DNA of 64,000 nucleotides from assembly GCA_003246335.1 (NCBI GenBank), contig QKAR01000145.1:19396-83395 (forward strand), written 5' to 3'. The notes under the pieces are model-generated. The model was not told the origin of the DNA, searched no databases, and saw only the letters and a list, made by a program, of their open reading frames with translations. Each line of letters begins with the position of its first letter. Position 1 is the stretch's first letter. A program made the translations under genes and the position numbers. Below are positions 58,155 to 64,000 of this stretch, piece by piece. The stretch is from Spirochaetales bacterium. Lineage in GTDB: Bacteria > Spirochaetota > Spirochaetia > Treponematales > Treponemataceae.

Positions 58155-59749
58155 GCGAGCCGCTGCTTGCGGTACGCGACCTTCGCGTCGCGTTCCGTTC
58201 CGGAAAGGATTTGCGGGAAGTCGTTCACGGCATCGACCTCTCCATCGCGGAAAACGAGTCTCTCGCCCTCGTCGGCGAGAGCGGGTCGGGAAAGACGGTG
58301 ACCGCGCAGTCGATTCTCCGCCTTTTGCCCGATTCCCTCGTCTCGTATCCCTCCGGCTCGATTAATTTTCGCGGTCGGGACACGCTCACTCTGTCCGAGT
58401 CGGGCTTGCAGTCCGTTCGGGGAGGTGAGATCGGCATGGTCTTTCAGGAGCCCATGTCCTCGCTCAACCCGCTGCATACCGTCGGGAAACAACTTTCGGA
58501 AACCCTTTTCTTGCATAGAGGCCTCGGGGTGGCGGCCGCGCGGCCGAAGTGCCTTGATTGGCTTTCGCGCGTGGGGCTCGCGGACCCGGAACGGAAATTC
58601 GCGGCCTATCCTCATCAGCTTTCGGGGGGCGAACGGCAGCGCGTGATGATCGCCATGGCCCTCGCTAACGAGCCGAAACTCCTCATCGCCGACGAGCCGA
58701 CTACCGCCCTCGACGTGACGATTCAGGCGCAAATCCTCGAACTCCTCAAAGCCCTGCGATCGGAATTGGGCATGTCGATTTTGTTCATCACGCATAACCT
58801 CGAAATCGTTCGTCGCGTGGCGGATAGGATCGCGGTCATGCGCGACGGGCTCATCGTCGAGGAAGGTCCGTGCGCCGACGTGCTCTCTCGCCCCTCCCAC
58901 GAGTACACGAAATCCCTCGTGTCCGCGGAACCCAGCGACACGCCCCCTCTTGGGGATAATTCCCGGCCCGCGCTCCTTGAGGCCCGCGATATGAAAGTGT
59001 GGTACCCGGTTTTTTCCGGGGGGCTCCGCAGAAAAAAAACTTTCGTTAAGGCCGTGGACGGCGTCGAGCTAACGGTCCGAGCCGGCGAGACTCTCGGTGT
59101 CGCCGGCGAGTCCGGCTCGGGAAAGACGACTCTCGGTAAGGCGATACTTCGCCTCGTCGCGAGCGAGGGCCTGATAACGATCGATGGCGCTAGGGTTGAC
59201 TCGCTTCGCGAGCGAGAGCTTCGGCTGATGCGCATGAAAATGCAAATCGTATTTCAGGACCCGTTCGGGAGCCTCAATCCCCGCATGACCGTCGAGTCGA
59301 TCATAGGGGAGGGCCTTTCGGCATTTGGGACCCCGGCCCGCGCGGAAGTCGAAGAAGCGGTAGTCGCGGCTATGCGCGACGTGGGGCTCGACCCCGCGAT
59401 ACGGTTCCGCTATCCGCACGAGTTTTCCGGCGGGCAGCGCCAGCGCGTAGCGATCGCGCGAGCCCTAGTGCTCAAACCGCGACTGCTCGTGCTCGACGAG
59501 CCGACGTCGTCGCTTGACCGGACGATCCAATTTCAGGTAATCGCGCTTTTGCGCGACTTGCAGGAAAAATACGGGATGAGCTACGTATTTATCAGTCACG
59601 ACCTGAAAGTGCTCAAGTCGGTTTGCCACGAGGTCGCGATCATGAAAGCGGGAAAAATCGTCGAGACGGGTCCGACCGCGCGCGTGTTCGATGCCCCGCG
59701 CGAGCCGTATACCCGCGAGCTCATATCGACCGCGTTCGGCCTTTCGTGA
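58151..59749 (+). CDS. yejF: ABC transporter duplicated ATPase YejF
   Basis: Two ABC domains: GESGSGKTVTAQSILRLL / LSGGERQRVMIAMALANEP and GESGSGKTTLGKAILRL / FSGGQRQRVAIARAL. Confidence 0.93.
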   Translation: MSEPLLAVRDLRVAFRSGKDLREVVHGIDLSIAENESLALVGESGSGKTVTAQSILRLLPDSLVSYPSGSINFRGRDTLTLSESGLQSVRGGEIGMVFQEPMSSLNPLHTVGKQLSETLFLHRGLGVAAARPKCLDWLSRVGLADPERKFAAYPHQLSGGERQRVMIAMALANEPKLLIADEPTTALDVTIQAQILELLKALRSELGMSILFITHNLEIVRRVADRIAVMRDGLIVEEGPCADVLSRPSHEYTKSLVSAEPSDTPPLGDNSRPALLEARDMKVWYPVFSGGLRRKKTFVKAVDGVELTVRAGETLGVAGESGSGKTTLGKAILRLVASEGLITIDGARVDSLRERELRLMRMKMQIVFQDPFGSLNPRMTVESIIGEGLSAFGTPARAEVEEAVVAAMRDVGLDPAIRFRYPHEFSGGQRQRVAIARALVLKPRLLVLDEPTSSLDRTIQFQVIALLRDLQEKYGMSYVFISHDLKVLKSVCHEVAIMKAGKIVETGPTARVFDAPREPYTRELISTAFGLS

Positions 59750-59799
59750 GCCGCGACCGTCGAGTCGTTCGTTTCGGGGGCGTTTGAGGGGGATCTTCC

Positions 59800-60738
59800 C
59801 TAGGGCCGTACCCGCGCGAGATATATGCGCGCGGAGCCCTCGTGCGAGGAGTAATAGCTTATCCATAGAACGCCGCGATGGAAAACCATGCCGGGGTAGC
59901 CGCAGTCGTCGCCCGAAGGCAGAAACGCGAGCGGGACGAGCTTCGAGCGGGTCATCGCGCAAACGGCTACGGTTGGCTTATCACCGCGCCACAGCCGCGT
60001 CGCGGCGACGAGCCTACCGTCGGGAAGCTCGATGAAGTTCGGCCCTCCGACGCGTTCCGCCGTTTCCTTCCATTTCCACGAACCATAGGGGAACTCGCTC
60101 GTTCCTATCCACGCGAAGCCGTTTCCTTCCTCCCGGCGGACGAGGGCGATTGCCCGAGGCTTCGCGCAAGCGCTCGATTTTCCCCTTAAAAACCTGACGG
60201 TGGCCTCGTTCGGGAGACCCGGCACGGCGAGTTCCGCGCGCTCGGCCCAGGAGCGCCCGCTTTGGCTTTCGAGGAGATGCACGGTCCATCGGCGACGCTC
60301 GGGCAGGCGGTAGGTCACGCCGTAGCTCATGCCGCCTGAGCGCTCGACTTGCCAAAGCCAATCGCCCTCGACTCCCACGGTGACCGCGGCTGTCCAGGTC
60401 TTTCCGTCGACCGACCGTCTCGCCTCGGTGTGCCGCCCCTCGGATTTTCCCTCGCGAATTTCCGTCGCCCCCATGAAGATGTCGAGAGTCCCTCCCGGAC
60501 CGGGCGCGAATTTCGGGTCGCGAAAATCGAATCGTCGGGAGGAAAACAGCGCCGTCGATTCCCACGCGATCCCGTCCCTCGACGAAAGGACGCGCACCTT
60601 GCCGCGGCACAGCGCGTGCCGTTTTCCCTCGCGAAAGGCGCAAAGCCATAATCCGCGATAGCGGGTGAGGTCGGTGAACGCGCAGTGAGGCGCGCCGTTC
60701 CAGATCATCGACGTCGAGAGAATCTCCGGTTTTTTCAT
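59800..60738 (-). CDS. Sialidase/BNR-repeat-like hypothetical protein
   Basis: Repeated beta-propeller-like segments (VRVLSSRDGIAWES, RSVDGKTWTAAV); no family confidently named. Confidence 0.6.
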   Translation of the reverse strand: MKKPEILSTSMIWNGAPHCAFTDLTRYRGLWLCAFREGKRHALCRGKVRVLSSRDGIAWESTALFSSRRFDFRDPKFAPGPGGTLDIFMGATEIREGKSEGRHTEARRSVDGKTWTAAVTVGVEGDWLWQVERSGGMSYGVTYRLPERRRWTVHLLESQSGRSWAERAELAVPGLPNEATVRFLRGKSSACAKPRAIALVRREEGNGFAWIGTSEFPYGSWKWKETAERVGGPNFIELPDGRLVAATRLWRGDKPTVAVCAMTRSKLVPLAFLPSGDDCGYPGMVFHRGVLWISYYSSHEGSARIYLARVRP

Positions 60739-60825
60739 GCGCCAATACTATCACGAACGCGGCGATTCGGTTGAGAACGTCGACAGTCGGTGATAAAATA
60801 TTTTCCCGGGGGGGAATGTTCCTGG

Positions 60826-61533
60826 ATGTCGGACGAATTGAAAGTTATCGCGCGCATTAGAACCGATTTTCCGACGAAATTCGGCGTCCCTCGACAGAGC
60901 GGCCTCATCGATTCGCTCGTCGGGACGATCGAGTTCGAGGGGGAATTCCGCAACCCCGACGCGGTGCGCGGACTCGAGGGTTTTTCCCATATATGGCTCA
61001 TTTGGCGATTTTCCGAGACCGCGCGAGCCGAATGGTCGGCGACGGTGCGGCCGCCGCGCCTGGGCGGTAACGAGAGGGTCGGCGTTTTCGCGACGCGTTC
61101 CCCGTATCGCCCGAATCCCGTCGGTCTGTCGTCCGTTCGCCTGCTTGAGGTATCGCCGAAGGGTCCACGCGGCCCCTTCCTTCGCGTAGCCGGCGCGGAC
61201 CTCGTCGACGGGACGCCGATTTACGACATCAAGCCGTATATTCCGTACACGGATAGCCATCCGGACGCGCAAGCGGGTTTCGTAGACGAGCGTGCCTTTG
61301 ATCCGCTGGAAGTCATCGTTTCCGACGCGCTGCTTTCGACGGTACCCGACGAGTCGCGCGAGGCCCTCGTTGGCGTGCTCGCGCGCGACCCTCGGCCGCA
61401 ATACCAAGGGGATCCGACGCGCGTGTACGGCCTCGAATTTGGGCCTTGCGAGATAAAATTCACCGTTGAGGGCCGGTCTCTAACCGTCGTTTCGGTCGCG
61501 CCCCGCGCTCTGGATCGTTTGGGGGAATCATGA
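60826..61533 (+). CDS. trmO: TrmO-type tRNA (t6A37) methyltransferase
   Basis: ARIRTDFPTKFGVPRQSGL; EGFSHIWLIW; GVFATRSPYRPNPVGLSSVRLL; YDIKPYIPYTDS. Confidence 0.9.
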   Translation: MSDELKVIARIRTDFPTKFGVPRQSGLIDSLVGTIEFEGEFRNPDAVRGLEGFSHIWLIWRFSETARAEWSATVRPPRLGGNERVGVFATRSPYRPNPVGLSSVRLLEVSPKGPRGPFLRVAGADLVDGTPIYDIKPYIPYTDSHPDAQAGFVDERAFDPLEVIVSDALLSTVPDESREALVGVLARDPRPQYQGDPTRVYGLEFGPCEIKFTVEGRSLTVVSVAPRALDRLGES

Positions 61534-62327
61534 AGCTAATACGCCTGGTCTCAGTCTCGTCCGTCGTCGCGTCGGCTCTTCTCGCCGTCTCGTGCCTTTC
61601 CACGCTTGAGTCGGCCGCGGCCGTATTTTCGGGGGATTCGGAAAGGATAACGGACGCGGACGCCTCCAAAGCCATGCGCGACGCGCTGGTCGAGGGAGCG
61701 AGCTCGGCCGCAGCAAAGCTCTCTCCCAAGGACGGTTATTTCGGCGACGCGGCCGTCAAGATTCTTTTTCCGCCGCAGGCAAAAACCGTGATCGACGCCG
61801 TCGAGAAAATTCCCGACGGGCGCCGTCTCGTCGACGACGTCGTCTTGCGCCTAAACCGCGCGGCGGAGGAATCCGCGCGCGAAATCGAGCCAATTTTCGC
61901 CGACGCCATCGGAAGCATGACGATTTCCGAAGCTATCGAGATTTTGAAGGGAGGCGATACGTCGGCGACGGAATATTTGCGGAAAAAAACCGGCGATTCC
62001 CTTTCGGCCGTGTATCGGCCGAAAATCCAGTCGTCGCTCGATAAGCCGCTCGTTGCCGGTGTGTCCGCGCAAAATTCGTGGGATCGCCTCATCGCGGCGT
62101 ATAATAAAGCCGGGGCCGTCGCAAACGCCGCCGCTCGTCTCGCGAAGAAACGGGAGCCCATGCCGCCCGTCGAGGTCGATCTCGCTTCGTACGCGACCGA
62201 GCGGGCGCTTGACGGGGCTTTTTTGAAAATGGCCGACGAGGAGCGCAAAATCAGGGCTAATCCCCTCTCGTACGCGTCCTCCATGATTAAAAAAGTCTTT
62301 GGCGCGCTCAAGGACGGAAAGCTGTGA
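61530..62327 (+). CDS. DUF4197-family lipoprotein
   Basis: Lipobox LLAVSC; DGYFGDAAVKILFPPQ...YNKAGAVANAAARLAKKREPMPPVEVDLASYATERALDGAFLKMADEERKIRANP. Confidence 0.85.
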   Translation: MKLIRLVSVSSVVASALLAVSCLSTLESAAAVFSGDSERITDADASKAMRDALVEGASSAAAKLSPKDGYFGDAAVKILFPPQAKTVIDAVEKIPDGRRLVDDVVLRLNRAAEESAREIEPIFADAIGSMTISEAIEILKGGDTSATEYLRKKTGDSLSAVYRPKIQSSLDKPLVAGVSAQNSWDRLIAAYNKAGAVANAAARLAKKREPMPPVEVDLASYATERALDGAFLKMADEERKIRANPLSYASSMIKKVFGALKDGKL

Positions 62328-62349
62328 TTCGCGCGAACGGAAATTCGGT

Positions 62350-63387
62350 ATGCTATATACGCTGACGCTGCTTTTGCTCGCGACGTTTCCCCCGTTTTTT
62401 TTTCTCGCTCGCCTGCTCGTCGCCGATAGGCGCGAGCCGGAACCCCTTGAGATGGTTTTATTCACGCTCGCGCTGGGGATAATCTCGACGCTCCCCGCTT
62501 CGTTCGCGGAGCGCGTGTTGGGGTCTCTGCCTTTTTTCGCGCCGACTGTTCCCTTTTCGGCGATTATCACCGCCTTCGTCCGCGTAGCGCCGATTGAGGA
62601 AGCGTGCAAGCTCGCGGTCGTGCTTCTCTTCGTTTGGGGTAACGAGAATTTCAACGAGGAAAACGACGGAATCGTTTACGTCGCGACGAGCTCGATCGGC
62701 TTCGCGCTTTTCGAGAATATCCTCTACGTCCTTTCGAATGGGTTCGGCGTCGGCGTGCTGAGGGCCGTCACTTCGATACCCTTGCACGCGTTTTGCGGCG
62801 TGTTGATGGGCTCCTGCGTGGGGCGCGCCCGTTTCGCCCGAACGCGCGGCGCGGCGGCGGCGCTCGTCCTTCGGGGGTTTGCCTTAGCCTGGTTTTTCCA
62901 CGGATTATACGATTCTCTCGCGCTTTCCGGCTCCGGCTTCCTCGCCCTCGTCGGCGCGCTGGTCGTCGCGCTTACGTTTTACGGGAATCGTGCCATCGCT
63001 CGGGGCAGGGCGCTTTCCCTGGCTCGTTGGGCGAACCCGGCGGCCGCGCCGACGATCCGACTTGATCCCTCGATCGATACGTTTTCCCGGGCCGTGGCGA
63101 AGTATGGCGCGAACCGGGTGGGCGTCGACGAGCTGGGCCGCGCTTTTTTAAAGCCCGAACGCCAGACGTGGAAGGCGATAGCCTCACGGACTCTGTTCCT
63201 GGGATCCCTCATCGTCGCGGCGCTTATGTCGAAGTCGGTCGACGCGCAGCTTTCCTCGAGCCCGGCGCTTTTCGCCTCACGGGTGTGCTTCGCGATTCAG
63301 ACGCTCACCGTACCCGTGATGCTTGGAGTGTTACTCGAGCTTTCGTATCAGCGCCGCCGCTCGCGGCCTCACTATTTTTCTCAGTAG
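62350..63387 (+). CDS. PrsW-family intramembrane metalloprotease-like protein
   Basis: RREPEPLEMVLFTLALG; APIEEACKLAVVLL; DGIVYVATSSIGFALFENILYVL; FFHGLYDSLA. Confidence 0.88.
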   Translation: MLYTLTLLLLATFPPFFFLARLLVADRREPEPLEMVLFTLALGIISTLPASFAERVLGSLPFFAPTVPFSAIITAFVRVAPIEEACKLAVVLLFVWGNENFNEENDGIVYVATSSIGFALFENILYVLSNGFGVGVLRAVTSIPLHAFCGVLMGSCVGRARFARTRGAAAALVLRGFALAWFFHGLYDSLALSGSGFLALVGALVVALTFYGNRAIARGRALSLARWANPAAAPTIRLDPSIDTFSRAVAKYGANRVGVDELGRAFLKPERQTWKAIASRTLFLGSLIVAALMSKSVDAQLSSSPALFASRVCFAIQTLTVPVMLGVLLELSYQRRRSRPHYFSQ

Positions 63388-63390
63388 CTT

Positions 63391-63756
63391 TCAGGCTCTC
63401 ATCAATTCGTCGATCTTTTCCCGCAGGTCCCGATATCGTATGGGCTTTGACAGATACGCGTCGCAACCCGCGTCAAGTATGCGCCGCTCGTCGCCGCTCA
63501 TCGCGTGCGCCGTAAGCGCGAGAATCGGAGATCCCCTCGTTCGATCGTCTTCCTTGAGTACCTTCGCCGCCTCAAGGCCATCCATCCCCGGTAGCTGTAT
63601 ATCCATAGCGATGAGGTCTGGTGGATCGCCCCGTGCCAACTCAATGCCCTGCTCCGCGGTCGTCGCCTCGACAACCTCAAACCCCCATTCCTCAAGGAGT
63701 AAGCGCACGAATTTCATGTTGCTGGGATTATCCTCGATTACGAGTATTTTTCGCAT
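63391..63756 (-). CDS. Stand-alone response regulator receiver protein
   Basis: KILVIEDNPSNMKFVRLLLEEWGFEVVEA...LIAMDIQLPGMDGLEAAKVLKED...LSKPI. Confidence 0.92.
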   Translation of the reverse strand: MRKILVIEDNPSNMKFVRLLLEEWGFEVVEATTAEQGIELARGDPPDLIAMDIQLPGMDGLEAAKVLKEDDRTRGSPILALTAHAMSGDERRILDAGCDAYLSKPIRYRDLREKIDELMRA

Positions 63757-64000
63757 TTTTTTGTCCCCTCTCGTTTACGGCCCTGCGAACCTCGTTCAGG
63801 AAAATCTCGGGATTGAAGTCCGTTTTTTCGATGATCCGGACGACCTCCCCGTTGAGTCGGTTTCGGTCGTCTTCCGTGATTTGCTTCGCCGTTACCACGA
63901 TTATGGGTATGTCCGTCGTTCGCTTGTCTCGTGATAAAGCCTCCGCGACGTCGAACCCATTGATGTCGGGCATCATGAGGTCGAGTACGATCGCGTCGGG
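63728..64000 (-). CDS. REC-domain protein, N-terminal part outside window
   Basis: Open frame through window end; PDAIVLDLMMPDINGFDVAEALSRDKRTTDIPIIVVTAKQITEDDRNRL; 29-bp overlap with next gene. Confidence 0.8.
   Translation of the reverse strand, partial: PDAIVLDLMMPDINGFDVAEALSRDKRTTDIPIIVVTAKQITEDDRNRLNGEVVRIIEKTDFNPEIFLNEVRRAVNERGQKNAKNTRNRG

Overview
This is a 64 kb, high-GC bacterial chromosomal window, probably from a spirochaete (inferred from gene content, not proven). The central feature is a Mo-nitrogenase island at about 35.9-54.1 kb. It contains nifH-nifI1-nifI2-nifD-nifK-nifE-nifN-nifB(-nifX fusion)-2Fe2S ferredoxin, modABC on the opposite strand, an unknown small ORF coupled to a homocitrate-synthase-like gene, and a divergent operon encoding a NifA/AnfA-type sigma54 activator, a Nif11-like Cys-tailed small protein, a GNAT acetyltransferase and a CxxC-CcdA-type membrane protein. 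Other loci are: a XylFII/LytS/YesN-type sugar-sensing system with xylFGH-like ABC genes and an MCP; xylulokinase-like FGGY kinase, HAD and PRPP synthetase genes; an initiator tRNA-Met with promoter and terminator; a candidate structured ncRNA; a rhodanese/CoA-disulfide-reductase redox island; an anaerobic RNR operon (nrdD, a separate 54-aa glycyl-radical peptide, nrdG); yejABEF; and two PrsW-type membrane protease homologues. The most interesting observations are: (1) the separate 54-aa glycyl-radical peptide between nrdD and nrdG, absent from the ORF track; (2) the nifA/nif11-like/GNAT/CcdA operon; (3) two ACA-AAAA-TGT palindromes centred exactly 31 bp apart upstream of a perfect sigma54 promoter for nifH; (4) an attenuator-like leader upstream of modA; (5) a small HEPN-like ORF coupled to the homocitrate synthase gene. 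I saw no CRISPR array, transposase, integrase or rRNA. All assignments come from reading sequence and the supplied translations; no database search was run.
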